DNA of 64,000 bases, taken from Neostapfia colusana. Taxonomy: Eukaryota; Streptophyta; Magnoliopsida; Poales; Poaceae. Below the pieces are notes generated by a model that saw nothing but the letters and a program-made list of their open reading frames with translations, had not been told where the DNA came from and ran no database searches. The position numbers were made by a program, and so were the translations under genes. This document shows positions 11,225 through 21,961 of this stretch, piece by piece (position 1 is the stretch's first letter; every line of letters starts with the position of its first letter). The DNA lies in contig JASWHV010000009.1 in the NCBI GenBank assembly GCA_030760725.1, positions 88,338,780 to 88,402,779 on the forward strand. Reading direction: 5' to 3'.

Positions 11225-12396
11225 TTGTACTTTTATGTAGGTTACACGCTTGAGGAAGGAGAACATTTGGATTCAGGATGCTCACGCCACATGACCGGTA
11301 ACAAAGAATGGTTATCCTCCCTATCTTTTGTGTCACATGTAGAAAATGTTACTTTTGCCGATAATTCATCAACTCCTATAATTGCTAAGGGTTCGGTTAG
11401 AGTAAATAATCACTACACTTTAAAAGATGTGGCACTTGTTAAAAATTTGAAATACAACTTGCTTTCGGTTTCACAATTGCTAGATGAAAATCTGGAAATT
11501 ATTTTCACTAAAAATTGTTGCAAGGTTGTAGATTCAAATAGTGAGCTCATTTTTAATATGTCTCGGTTTGAAAGAGTTTTTAAATCTGATTTTGATGTGT
11601 CATCCTCTAAGCATAGATGTCTAGTTGCTAATGATTCAAAAGGCTTATATTTTTGGCATCATAGACTTGGTCACATAGGGTTTGATCATCTCAAACGTGT
11701 TAGTGCTCTTGATCGCATACGTGGGCTGCCTAAGCTTAAAGGGGACAAAGAAATTGTGTGCTCTTCTTGTAGACATGCTAAGATGGTTGCAGGTTCACAT
11801 GCTCCTATCACAATGACCATGGCAACTGAACCGGGTCAACATTTTCACCTTGACCCAGTAGGACCTTCACGTGTTCAATCCTTCGGAGCTAAATGGTATG
11901 TTCTTGTGATTGTTGATGACTATTCTAGATACTCTTGGGTTTATTTTATGGCATCTAAGAATGAAACTTTTAGTCACTTTAGAACCTTATTTCTTAGATT
12001 ATCAATTGATCACCTAGGATCTTTAAAAGCAACTAGAAGTGATAACGGAAAGAATTTAAAAATCAATCGTTTGATCACTTTTGTGCTGAAAATGGAATAG
12101 ATCATCAATTTTCTTCACCATATGTACCTCAACAAAATGGTGTTGTAAAATAACAAAACCTTAGTTGAGATGGCTAGGACTATGCTTGATGAATATCAAA
12201 CTCCTAGAAAATTTCAGTCTGATGCAATTGCAACTGCTTGTTATGTCTCAAATCGTGTTTTGTAGCGTGCTAAGCTAGGTAGAACACCATATGAAATTCG
12301 GTTTGGACATAGGACTAGTGTCACACAGTTTCAGGTCTTTGGTTGCAAATGTTTTGTTAAGAAACATGGTAATCTTGATAAATTTGAACCTAGATC
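11225..12396 (+). pseudogene. Copia K protease and integrase (broken)
   Basis: The open frame 11225-12100 starts with the aspartic protease motif LDSGCSRHMTG. Next comes the pre-integrase zinc-binding region (HHRLGHIGFDH ... CSSCRHAKM, an HHCC pattern). The integrase core follows, with VIVDDYSRYSWVYF (an Asp of the DDE triad) and RSDNGKN. After 12057 the reading shifts frame but continues through PYVPQQNGVV, MARTMLDEY and VFGCKCFVKKHGN up to the A insertion at 12401. Stops are visible at about 12148 and 12263. Integrase joins element cDNA to host DNA. Confidence 0.85.
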
Positions 12397-12401
12397 CGTT
12401 G
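12397..12401. repeat. Target-site duplication of A, left copy
   Basis: CGTTG lies before A's 5' LTR and equals CGTTG at 25244-25248. It interrupts K's coding sequence between FEPRS and VDGIFLGY. Confidence 0.95.
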
Positions 12402-13013
12402 TGTAAGGGCCTCAGTTTTTGACACATAATTGAAGTGTTCATCACCATACACACACACCTCATTTGAGGAGAGATGATGAACACAAATGAAGAGCAAGTA
12501 ACCACCATCAACATACTCATTAGAGAACAAACTCACACATTGCAAAAGTGGTATTTACCACATGTGATATAGGTGGGCTGGACATATGAAAACTCCTACA
12601 CTTTGCTAAGGATGTCCATGCCAAGTTTCACCCAAATTCAAAACCTTTTTGAGGTCATTTTGGGTATAGTTAGAAAGAGGGCAGTTTGAAACCATATTCA
12701 AATTCAAACTGTTTTTATCCCATGAATTTAAAAGTCGGAGGCATATTCTTACTCAGCACATTTTTGTGAGCCCACACACCAATTTTCACTCCATTTGGAG
12801 TTGATCTTTACATGAGCTAAGTGGGGGAAATTCAAACTTTATTTGAATTTCAAACTGAACTTGTGCTGCAATTCATTCAAACCAAACCTCATTTGAACTT
12901 TGATCAATTCAAATGGCTCATGGGTGTATAATTTGAATTACCAGGGGTACTATGGGGCTCACTGTTTACAACAGTGATTAGGAGTAAATTTCAGAGGTTA
13001 AAACTGGAAGTAG

Positions 13014-13473
13014 GACCCACATGTCAGCCACCACTTCAATACAAACCGACTGAAACACAGCTCAATCGGTTCCCGGGTGCAGTGTGCGCGTGCCACCGGG
13101 GAGGCAGCCGGCGCCAGCTCCTGCTGCGCGCCCCAAGCCGGAGACCAGTCGCCGGGCTACTTATCCCCTCCCCGGCGTGCTTCGATCGCCCATTCCCCGA
13201 GTTGCCGACGTGCTCGACCTGTTCTTCCACTGCAACCGCCGCCGCTCGAGCTCACGCTTGATCAAGCCCGATCACTCGCGAGCACAGCCTCCTCCACAGC
13301 AAAACGGCACCGGGAGATCGTGAGCAACCTCCTAGATGCCCTGTTGGCCAGTGAGAAAGCGTCCTCGAGCTGTACCGAACCATTTCTCCGGCGAACCAAG
13401 CATCGCCGCCGATCGGGCTCTCGTGGACAGCACAACACAGCCGTTGTCACGTCCTCTTCTCTGCACAAGAAAG
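13014..13473 (+). CDS. Candidate first exon of the LTR-encoded protein (A, 5' LTR)
   Basis: An open frame in the GC-rich core runs from after a stop at 13011 to a good splice donor, AAAG|GTGCGT, at 13473/13474. It leaves one base, which completes a codon with the first two bases of the exon at 14784. The predicted protein is Pro-, Ser-, Arg- and Ala-rich, with LTLDQARSLASTASSTAKRH in its middle and SSSLHKK at its end. The frame has no ATG, so the true start would lie in an upstream exon or use another codon. The equivalent frame in the 3' LTR is also open to 22403 (donor after 22395) and carries a 6-nt in-frame expansion of a G run. GC-rich DNA gives long chance ORFs, so this exon is the weakest part of the model. 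Confidence 0.35.
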
Positions 13474-14783
13474 GTGCGTGATTGTATGTAGATGGAGTAG
13501 CCGAAAGCCATTTGGCGATTGATCAACCCTCGGCCGAGAATTTCCAAATTTACTCTTGATCAGTTCATAAGGACCGAGCTCACCTTCGGGTGAAATTCGT
13601 GCTCTATACCCGAGGATTGGACGAGCTCGTTCCCTAGTAGCTTCTACGCACGTAGCGCCCATGCTCGAACCGGAATCAGAGGAAACCGTCGAGAATCGGC
13701 CATGATATGGCCGTTTTCCCCGCCGCCATGGCTGAACACCTTGCCTCACCGTCGAGAGCCTAGTTGCCGGTATTTCTAGCTTCCACCCAGCCCTGGTTTG
13801 TGTTTCCCATGCTCTACTGATGCTCTCCAACCGATTCCCGGTCGATTTGGTGCACGGGAGAGCGGGACCGGCCTCACCGGAACCCTAGCAGGTGCTGTCA
13901 CCGGTGTGCACGGGTTTCCGTCATCGCTGGCGGCCAGCGACCCCACCATCGAGTCCAGGGGATCAGTAAAGGGGCAGGCGGCGAGTTTCGGGCCGGGGGG
14001 TGGCCGGGAACTCGGTTCCGGTGAAGGTCGCCGGAGATCGCCGCCGCCGCGCAGTTGGCGCGAGGAGGGAGACGACACACTGTTTCAGTTCAAACTTCAA
14101 ATCCTTATAACTTTGGCTAGAAAGCTCCAAATCGAGTGAAAAAATTTTTGTTGGATTCAGCTCTCTGAGAACTTTCCAGCAAATCAAGTTTCACTTCATG
14201 AAATTCCTTATTTTTCCAGAATTAATTCCTCAAGTTTTAAATTATTTGGAATTTTAACTGGAGAATCCTTTGGAGATAAATCCTGGAAATTTGCTGAGAG
14301 GTTCACCAAAATATCCCTGAACTACCATAAAAATTTCAGACCCATTGGAGCTTATTTAATCCACCTAATGGTGTAATTAGTGAAACTGTTCCAGAGAAAA
14401 TAGAAAATGTTCAGAAACATTTTCAGAATTTTCTCTGAAATTGTTTAGCTCATATCTTTAGCTAGGAACCTTAAAATTAAGTGAGACCAACTCCATTAGA
14501 ACCCTCTGAAAATCTAGTTTTCAGAAAGTCATAGTTTGTTTCATGAAAATTCTTAGAGCACCCTAAGAGTTCCAATTAAAGTCAAGGACATAATTAATTG
14601 TGGAGGGCTCAAATGAGCTTTTCTGCAACTAAAACTTGACCAAGTCTCTATTTAGGTTGCAACCAAGCCACAGTAAAAGTTTCACAGTCATAGAGTCTGT
14701 CTAGTGGGACTTATAAGCTTCACAAGTTTAAAACTTAATACAAACACATTTAAATTGATACATATGTTTCTTCTAACATGTAG

Positions 14784-14864
14784 TCACTAAGGTCGAGGAG
14801 GAACCCGAAGTCCTAGACTTCGTTACTCCGGAGGAACAGCTAGCCTACGACCAAGAGCAGCAAG
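14784..14864 (+). CDS. LTR-encoded acidic exon 2 (A, 5' LTR)
   Basis: This 81-nt exon is bounded by an acceptor (aacatgtag) and a GC-type donor (CAAG|GCAAGC). Its 26 full codons are acidic and Gln-rich, with the core EEPEVLDFVTPEEQ and the end YDQEQQ. B's LTR has an exon of exactly the same length and phase with EEAPEVLDF and DQQQQ, although the surrounding nucleotides have diverged greatly. It leaves one base, completed by exon 3 to Gly. I know no family for this peptide. A role as a small acidic element protein is inference. Confidence 0.6.
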
Positions 14865-14882
14865 GCAAGCTCCGGTTTGCAT
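14864..14882 (+). other. Conserved 19-nt donor motif (A)
   Basis: GGCAAGCTCCGGTTTGCAT is identical to the motif in O. It overlaps the proposed GC donor and extends well past the usual six intron bases. Confidence 0.7.
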
Positions 14883-15056
14883 TAATCTTTTTACTAATTT
14901 TTTTTGTTTTGAGCACATACTTGTTTACTTTATTGTTTGCATTAGAGTCTTCTTTGGAAACCCAATTGCATAGCCAAGAACACCATGGGTTGGGTTTAGG
15001 ATTGCAAACCCCGTTAGCTACTGCAATACTAAGATAGTGTAGGATTCGGTACAAGT

Positions 15057-15076
15057 CGAGTAGTTGGAACTACTCG
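15057..15076 (+). other. Perfect 9-bp-arm palindrome in A LTR
   Basis: CGAGTAGTTGGAACTACTCG has arms CGAGTAGTT and AACTACTCG around GG. It lies inside the proposed intron between exons 2 and 3. Counterparts are in B, S, M and O. Confidence 0.7.
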
Positions 15077-15953
15077 CGAGCATAGGCTAGAGGCACTCGA
15101 CTCGGGTAGTGATAGCACATGAAACACATGGCAAGAAAATGAGACCAAGCGGAGGGTAAGGGCAGCAGGACTTTGGGGCCTGTGTGCTGTAGCTCCGCCT
15201 TTGTCGATTGAGGACCGAGCCGTGTGCGGGCCTGTTGAACAAGCTAGAACAGTACCGAAGACCCCGGCTATATGGGAACCGGGAAACCGGTGTAACTCGG
15301 GTAGCTGGGTATTGAGGCATTGCCCGTCGTTCAGAGGGTAGGTTGAGAGCTTGAGGTGTAAATCGGCTGGCGGCACTGAGATGCGCGTGCAGAGACCTAT
15401 TGCTCGGGACGATGGGACCGGTTCAATATTTGGCTGACGGGTGAAAGGTAGTTGCGTACGGCGTCCGTGATGGTTGTTGTAGGCAACATCGAGTACGGGC
15501 GTACGTGACGGGTTGTTCGGGTAACCCTGCAGGTGTAAATCTATTATAATCACCGTCCCTCGCGGTCAGTGAGTACCACTTGTTCACTGTACCGTGACGT
15601 AGAAAGAACAGGCTAGTTATATGTTAAAATGTTGCTGATTGAAAGATGGACTCTGATTGTTAATGATATGCTGTAGTTTAGAGCTAACTAAAGTTCATTT
15701 CAGCTTTGGGCAAAGTACATGAGAGAAATGTGTTTCTTGTTTGATTGCGGCTCTCTCATGTACCTTAGCGTAAGTTTCTACACAACCTGCTGCTAAAACT
15801 TGAAAGTAAGGTTCCACTAATTAGGCGAGTCCTTTGCAAATGATTTTACCTCATGTACCCATCATCCCCTCATGTAGAAGTTCCATGTTTAGGTGAGACG
15901 GGTCAGTCTTGCTAAGCCTTCGTGCTCACTGCTTGTGTTTGAAGCTTTTGCAG

Positions 15954-16042
15954 GGTTCTATGAGGAAGGGACTCCCGAGGAAGAGACGGAACCCCAGGAG
16001 GGGAACCCCATCGAGTGGGAGTCGTGCACGCCGCAGAGTTAG
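15954..16042 (+). CDS. LTR-encoded acidic exon 3 with stop (A, 5' LTR)
   Basis: After a strong acceptor (gaagcttttgcag), 89 nt continue exon 2 in phase. They give YEEGTPEEETEPQEG and the ending IEWESCTPQS before TAG at 16040-16042. B's exon 3 likewise ends EWEPYTPR-stop. The match of the EWE-x-x-x-P ending, the phase and the acidic composition argue for a real coding exon. The 3' LTR copy keeps the length, but its acceptor CAG has become AAG. Confidence 0.6.
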
Positions 16043-16272
16043 TGTGTGTGTGCTAGCAAGTACACGTTCAAGGGCTGAACGTGGACTTGACGCGTAGTCT
16101 ACGCCCGTGATTGTAGACTGGACTTATTTTGTTGTAAACATGTTCATAAACTTGTTTATGTAATAAAATTTCGCTTCCGCTTTGTACCTTTGACGTGTGT
16201 TATCCGGTGCTGTGCAACGCAGCACCCCTCAGCGTGATCCTGGCTCGACAAGACCGTGGGGTCGTGTCAGCG

Positions 16273-16284
16273 TGGTATCAGAGC
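16273..16284 (+). other. Primer-binding site of A (initiator tRNA-Met)
   Basis: TGGTATCAGAGC lies three bases after the LTR end (gcg spacer). Confidence 0.95.
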
Positions 16285-17767
16285 TCGCTTGAGGTTTAAC
16301 ACAGTACAAAGGTCATCTTTTTAAAAAATCCAGTGTGGAACGAGTTAGTAGCCCGTATAAGGATGTTATTAGCATATACAAAGTGGCATATTAACCTATT
16401 TGTTATGTCGGAAAATCGTGTATCTCGGGACGTTTATGTCTTGGGGGGTACACGTGAGCGCTGTCCACCAGTGCGCACAAGCTGAAGGGTGGAGCCCCAG
16501 GGGTGGCAGGTAACCCGACCCACTTTGATATCCTCTACGACTCTTCATGTCGTTTGGGGTATTCGAGCAACGTCTGTCCCTGGCGTGTGTGGTGCAACTT
16601 GGGAGACCCCGTCACATGGTCTGAAACGTGAACACGTAACTCAAGGCGTGGTTGGCTTGAGAACATCCGGGCGAGTGATGACGGCCGGGTGTACGAACTG
16701 TATGGATTCCGGGCTCGGTGTGCAGCCGAGTCTGATGATTGTTTGAGTTTTTGCATGTAACCTGACCACGAAATGGTAGATGTGTAGCATCCGTGTGGGA
16801 GTGACGTTTAGTGCCACTGAATTAACGAAGCCGGCTAAGTCGGGTATAGATTTTTCTTTGTGAGGACGTGGTACCGACATAATCTGATGACGCATCGACG
16901 TCACACCCCATTAAATGAACAACTTTATTTAAAAACTTGAAGGTTTTGATCAAAAGCAGTAAAAATTGATGTAACTCTTTCCCTTGAACAGGGTATTCAA
17001 AGTTAACAAGTTTTCAACTTATAGGTTGTTAAGGACAGAGCACTCTGTTTTCAGCTGAATTAAGGCTGAAGTTAACCAGAGGTTAGAGGTTGAGTTCTTT
17101 CGAGATTGGGGTCATATGATACATTTCTGGAAAGATTTGGAAGAGCTTTACAACTTTTCTATTGAGGTCCAGAGGTGTTTCATCCCTTAACCACTCGAAA
17201 AATGCAGTAGAGTTGAAACTGTCCAGAAAACAGGACAGAGTAAAGACTCTCTGTAGACTCTCTGTAAATTAAGCATAACTTCCTGCATAAAAATCAAAAA
17301 ATAGAAAATGAGGTAGTTCTGGAAATCTTATGAGATAGGTTACAACTTTGTAGCAGAAAGTTTTGTCAGATTAGAAACAGAATTAACTGGGATTCTTGGA
17401 TCAAATCAGTACCTAAAGCAGGGAGGTGCTGTCCAATTTTCTCCAGAAATCCTGGTAACTTTGACATCTCATAACTTTTGAACCAGGACATATCTTAGGC
17501 CAAGCAAATATTTTCATGAAAGTTATTGAAGTTAGCTTTAACTTTGATGTTGAGCTCCAGAATTGGTTTTGCCTTCAACATGGCCTAAATCAGGTTGAAA
17601 TGGAAACTGGTCAGGGCTGTCATGAGAACAGCAGATCAGCAGTCAAATTTGTTTAAAATTTGAACTATGTTTCCAAGTTTTATGGATTCAATGACATGTC
17701 TAATGTTATAACTCAATGGTTTACTGTTTAAATAAATATTTGACATTTCTCAAATATATTTTTACAG
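16285..17767 (+). other. A leader, first part (non-coding)
   Basis: About 1.5 kb lies between the primer site and the extra ORF. Only short chance ORFs are present (for example 16489-16746). The second half is AT-rich and ends in 'atatatttttacag' immediately before the ATG at 17768, which looks like a splice acceptor. The region is therefore best read as an intron-bearing leader. Splicing is inferred, not shown. Confidence 0.6.
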
Positions 17768-18707
17768 ATGACAGCAGATAAGAAGTTGGAGAACGGGTGG
17801 GTGATGTCCCACTGTTCTCACCGTAGCGGCTACACGGAAGCATTGTGGCAAATGCTCCAATATTTCGGGTACAACCAGATGCCGCAATACTTCGCCAAGG
17901 AAGAAGGCAAAGAGGGGAAAAAGGCGTGGACAATCCATGTCGAAGTCCCTGCAGGACCTATGCCACCCGGTTGGGTGCCGTTCACCGTCACGGTGAGAGG
18001 AAGACAACCGGAAGGGATGTGGCAAGTGGCAGCCCGTGACACCATGTCACGTTTCTGCCAACTACACGTGCAGGCTATGGAGGGCACTCCATACGCGCTC
18101 GTTCCGGTGGAGGGACGGGCTCAGCATGTGTGGGACGAGAGGTACCTGGGGGCAACGGACCCGAGTTGCCCAAGGTACAACCCCGCGGAGGCAAATCTCA
18201 GCCTCCAGATGAGGGCGGGAAACGCCGTGATGGACAGCCAAGCTGTTCATACGGAGCATCTCACCACGAAGCTCAAGGAGAGCACGAGCCGTGGAGACCA
18301 TTTCGAGAGTGCTCACAGCACACTCCGCAATGTGCTCCTTCCGACGATCAAACGACTGAATGAACTGCATAATCAGTTGCATCGTCTGAAGAAGGCGAAG
18401 AGAAAAAGCCGGGTCGACATCGAGGCGTTACAAGAACTGGTACAAAATCTGACCCAGCGAGGAACTTACTCAAGAGTGGGACGACGCTATTGAGGAAGGG
18501 CAAGGCTGGGAAGAAGATTATAACCAGGCTATGGACGAGGTGCATGCTTTGCAGGACCTCGTACCTCCGGTATTGGGCATACCGGTGGTCTTGGGCCTTC
18601 CAGCAATGGGAGAACCCGGGATGGGAGAAGAGGTGGTAGATCCAGAGCCACCAGCAGAGGTACCGGAGGAGGACGACCCACAGGAGGTCGAGTTCTACTC
18701 CGAATAG
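17768..18707 (+). pseudogene. Extra ORF upstream of gag in A (one frameshift)
   Basis: The frame from ATG 17768 stays open to 18493 (241 aa). A one-base shift near 18455-18475 then connects it to a second open stretch that ends at TAG 18705-18707, so the intact form would be about 310 residues. The N-terminal half (about residues 15-120) is a compact-looking region with HRSGYTEALWQMLQYFGY, MPPGWVPFTVTV and WQVAARDTMSRFCQ. Residues 150-235 are heptad-rich (VLLPTIKRLNELHNQLHRL, then a Lys/Arg run and VDIEALQELVQNL), a likely coiled coil. The C-terminus is acidic (EEVVDPEPPAEVPEEDDPQE). It is unrelated to gag or pol. An extra ORF before gag has been described, as I recall, in some rice gypsy elements. 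The function is unknown. Confidence 0.7.
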
Positions 18708-18979
18708 GGGGTTATGGTTGCCATGTAGGGCAGCTAGGGTAGCGTAGCCCAACTTTTGTAATCGGTTACATGTCGTGTAGACAGTAGCGTATGTATAGGT
18801 AGTGACGACATGAGCACGACTTCTCGGAGACCCGAGAATAATGTATCTTGTATAAAGTTTATGCTTTATCAATATATGAGAATGTTGTGCAAATCAATCA
18901 TGTGTCACTTCAATACCTACTGTTGCTTAAGGAATTTTAAGTAAGACATGTGCTAATTGCTGCTGTTTTGAATTTCAGA
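18708..18979 (+). other. Spacer between the extra ORF and gag in A
   Basis: AT-rich sequence with possible polyadenylation-type signals (aataatgtatc at about 18837, 'ttatcaatatatg' at 18867) is followed by 'tgttttgaatttcag', a splice-acceptor-like end one base before the gag ATG. It suggests separate processing of the extra ORF and gag messages. This is inference. Confidence 0.5.
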
Positions 18980-20260
18980 ATGACGCGTACTCGTGCCAAC
19001 CCTGATGTTGAGGGTACTAGCCAAGGGTGAGAGACCTCCCAACCACCTCCCGAGGACTCCTCGGGACAGCAGCAGCAACAGCAACAGCAAACACCACCAC
19101 CACCACTGCCAATGGTTACATTGGCGGACATCGTCGCGGCAATGGCGGGTTCACATCAGCAGCACACGGAGTTGCTGCAAACGCTTATCGCCAATACGTC
19201 TCGCCCAGAGAGACGTCAAGATCGTGAGGAGCACCAACAGAGATCCTACTCCGACTTCCTGGCTACTCATCCCCCGGTATTCTCAAGGGCGGATGAACCA
19301 CTTGACGCGGACAACTGGCTCCGCGCCATAGAGATGATGTTCGGGCTGCTCAAGATAAGCGAGCAGCGCAAGACTCAGTTCACGGTCCAGCAGCTCAAAG
19401 GATCTGCGAGCGCGTGGTGGGCCAACTTCTGTGCTTCACAGCCCACCGACCGAGTGATGACCTGGACGGAGTTTCGGACGGCCTTCAGGACCTATCATAT
19501 ACCGCCAGGTTTAATGAAGAGGAAGATGCAGGAGTTCCTGCACCTGCAGCAAGGGAGCCGGAAAGCGCTGGAATATTCCAGGGCGTTCAACGATCTCGCG
19601 CTTTACGCGTCATATCACGCGGATACTGACGAGAAGCGGCGGGACCACTTCTACCAGGGGCTTAACCCGCTCCTGAAGGACAAGTTGGCGATGTTCAATC
19701 GCGGCAGCCTCAACGACATCATTGATGCTGCGATTGTTCAGGAGGACTCCGGCAAGGAGTTAGCGGCGGCGGAGCGAAAGCGAAGCGTGCCCCAAAGCAG
19801 CGGAGAAGGAGGCGGTCCTTCTCAGAAGTTTCGGATGGTGAATCACCCACCATCGGGTCCACGCTGGCAACCACCACAGCGGTCGATGCCGTTCCGCAGT
19901 CGGTCGTACTCTTCACCGGCATTCAGGCCGGCACTGCCAGTACCACCGCAACAACAACAGCAGCAGCGGGCGATGCCGCGTGCGTTTGCACCTCAGCAAC
20001 GCATGCCGGGCTTTCGTCCACCGAGCACTCCACCAGAAGCGGCCACATGTTACAAGTGTGATCGTCCAGGACACTTCGCGAGCAGTTGCCCGGAGAGGCA
20101 AGGCGGCGGAGTGGCACCGCAGTTTCCGGGGAGGAATCAACCCCGGAACCCTACTAATGCACGGCGGGCAAACCCTAGGCCCGGCACCGTCCACCAGCTC
20201 GCAATTGAGGACGTGCCGGAGGGCGAGCCAATCCTTGCGGGTATGTTCCAACTCCACCAG
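18980..20260 (+). pseudogene. Gag of gypsy A (early stop)
   Basis: Capsid/nucleocapsid. The ATG at 18980 gives MTRTRANPDVEGTSQG, then TGA at 19028-19030. The same frame continues open from there. B's gag begins similarly (MVRTRTT), supporting this start. A Gln-rich stretch is followed by the retrotransposon gag domain: ADEPLDADNWLRAIE, then SAWWANF and YHIPPGLMKRKMQEF, about residues 85-210. A basic, Pro/Gln-rich region and one CCHC knuckle (CYKCDRPGHFASSC, near 20049-20090) follow. Gag, protease and RT share one frame, as in many chromoviruses. Confidence 0.9.
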
Positions 20261-21961
20261 CATCCCGCTATAGTACTGTTTGATTCAGGCGCCACGCATA
20301 ATTTTATTAGCCAAGCTTTCATTGCTAAACACAGCTTGCCAATACTACCCACCGATAGTCCATATTTAATTTGTTCACCGGGTGGGATTATTTCAGCAAG
20401 CGTAATGGTCTCCAAAGCACTATTATGCTTAGCGGGTAGAGTGTACCCCACGTCACTCATTATCTTAGAGGGACAGAATGTCGATGTCATCCTAGGGATG
20501 TCGTGGTTAACCCGCCACGGCGCTGTTTTAGACACCGTCCTTCGAGTCGTGCACTTAAACTCAGAGGTGCACGGTTCTCACTCATTATTTCTGGACAGTC
20601 CAGAAATAAAAATTCCAAGTGTCTATCAAGCCACAACCATCAGATTGGAAGATATTCCAGTGGTCCGAGAGTTCCCTGACGTATTCCCGGACGATTTGCC
20701 GGGGATGCCACCCGATAGAGAGGTGGAGTTCAAGATTGAACTTGCACCGGGAACCATGCCGATATCCCGAAGTCCGTACAAGATGGCGCCCAAGGAGTTG
20801 GCTGAACTGAAGACTCAGCTCACGGACCTTCTGGAGAAGGGTTTTATTAGGCCGAGCTCCTCACCATGAGGATGTTCGGCATTGTTTGTGAAGAAGAAGG
20901 ATGAGACGTTACGGCTTTGCGTTGACTATCGTCCATTAAATGCCATAACCATCAAGAACAAGTACCCATTGCCACGGATCGACATGTTGTTTGATCAGTT
21001 GGTCGAAGCAAAGATCTTTTCCAAGATGGACTTAAGATCCGGGTACCATCAGATTAAGATAAGAGCGGAGGACATTCCAAAGACAGCTTTCTCGACAAGG
21101 TACGGACTTTATGAGTACCTGGTCATGTCCTTCAGCCTCACCAATGCTCCAGATCACTTCATGTACTTGATGAACTCGGTATTCATGCCGGAGCTGGACA
21201 AGTTTGTCGTGGTCTTCATCGATGACATCCTGGTATATTCCAAGTCGGAGGAAGATCACAAGAAACATCTGCGTATAGTCTTGCAACGGCTGCGGGATCA
21301 CAAGTTATACGCGAAATTCAGCAAATGCGAGTTCTGGATATCGCAAGTGCCTTTCCTCAGGCATATCATCTCAGCGGAGGGTATCGCTGTAGACCCGAGC
21401 AAGATCACTCAAGTGCTGAATTGGAAATCCCCGAGAACTGTTCACGAGGTACGGAGTTTCCTCAGACTTGCGGGATATTATCGGAGGTTCATTCTGAACT
21501 TCTCAAAGATTGCCAAGCCAATGACAGAGCTGCTGAAGAAGGCTACCAAATATGTTTGGTGTCCAACATGTGAAGCAGCATTCAAGGCTTTAGTTAAGCA
21601 CCTGACATCAGCACCGGTTTTGGCGCAGCCAGACACAACAAAACCGTTCGATGTGTACTGCGATGCATCCGGCATTGGGCTCGGATGTGTGCTGATGCAA
21701 GACCGAAGAGTGGTCGCGTATGGATCACGGCAGCTTAGAAACCATGAGCAGAATTATCCAACCCACGATTTGGAGCTCGCTGCCGTGGTACTTGCACTGA
21801 AAATGTGGAGGCACTACCTACTCGGTAACCTCGTACATTTATATACCGACCACAAAAGCCTCAAGTACATATTCACTCAGAAGGAGCTGAACATGAGGCA
21901 ACGAAGATGGTTAGAACTGATAAAGGATTACGAAATAGAGATCCATTATCATCCGGGCAAA
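20261..21961 (+). pseudogene. Protease-RT-RNase H of gypsy A, truncated before integrase
   Basis: The frame continues directly from gag. The aspartic protease active site is LFDSGATHNFIS (20278) and a second protease block is VILGMSWL. RT follows, with LCVDYRPLN, SKMDLRSGYHQI and the catalytic FIDDILVYSK near 21215-21245. RNase H has PFDVYCDASGIGLG and TDHKSLKYIFTQ. One in-frame TGA at 20867-20869 replaces an expected Trp codon. The frame ends in IHYHPGK at 21961, where it fuses to LTR sequence. Integrase and chromodomain are absent, so A could move only if helped by another element. Confidence 0.92.

Larger units (their letters stand above)
12402..16269 (+). repeat. 5' LTR of gypsy A
   Basis: The LTR starts TGTAAGGGCC and ends CGTGTCA. 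It has an AT-rich first 640 bp, a GC-rich core (13040-14060), an AT-rich stretch to 14780, then two short acidic exons (14784-14864 and 15954-16042) either side of a palindrome (15057-15076) and the 'gtacgggcgtacgtg' block (15493). An AATAAA-type signal (taataaaat) occurs near 16161. From 13042 onward it pairs with 21958-25243. Confidence 0.95.

Noticed and set aside
10996..11266. Minus-strand ORFs of 73-74 aa within the copia linker, possibly a captured gene
   Set aside because: Short, start inside the inverted-repeat arm, no recognisable family. Kept only as part of the inverted-repeat segment.
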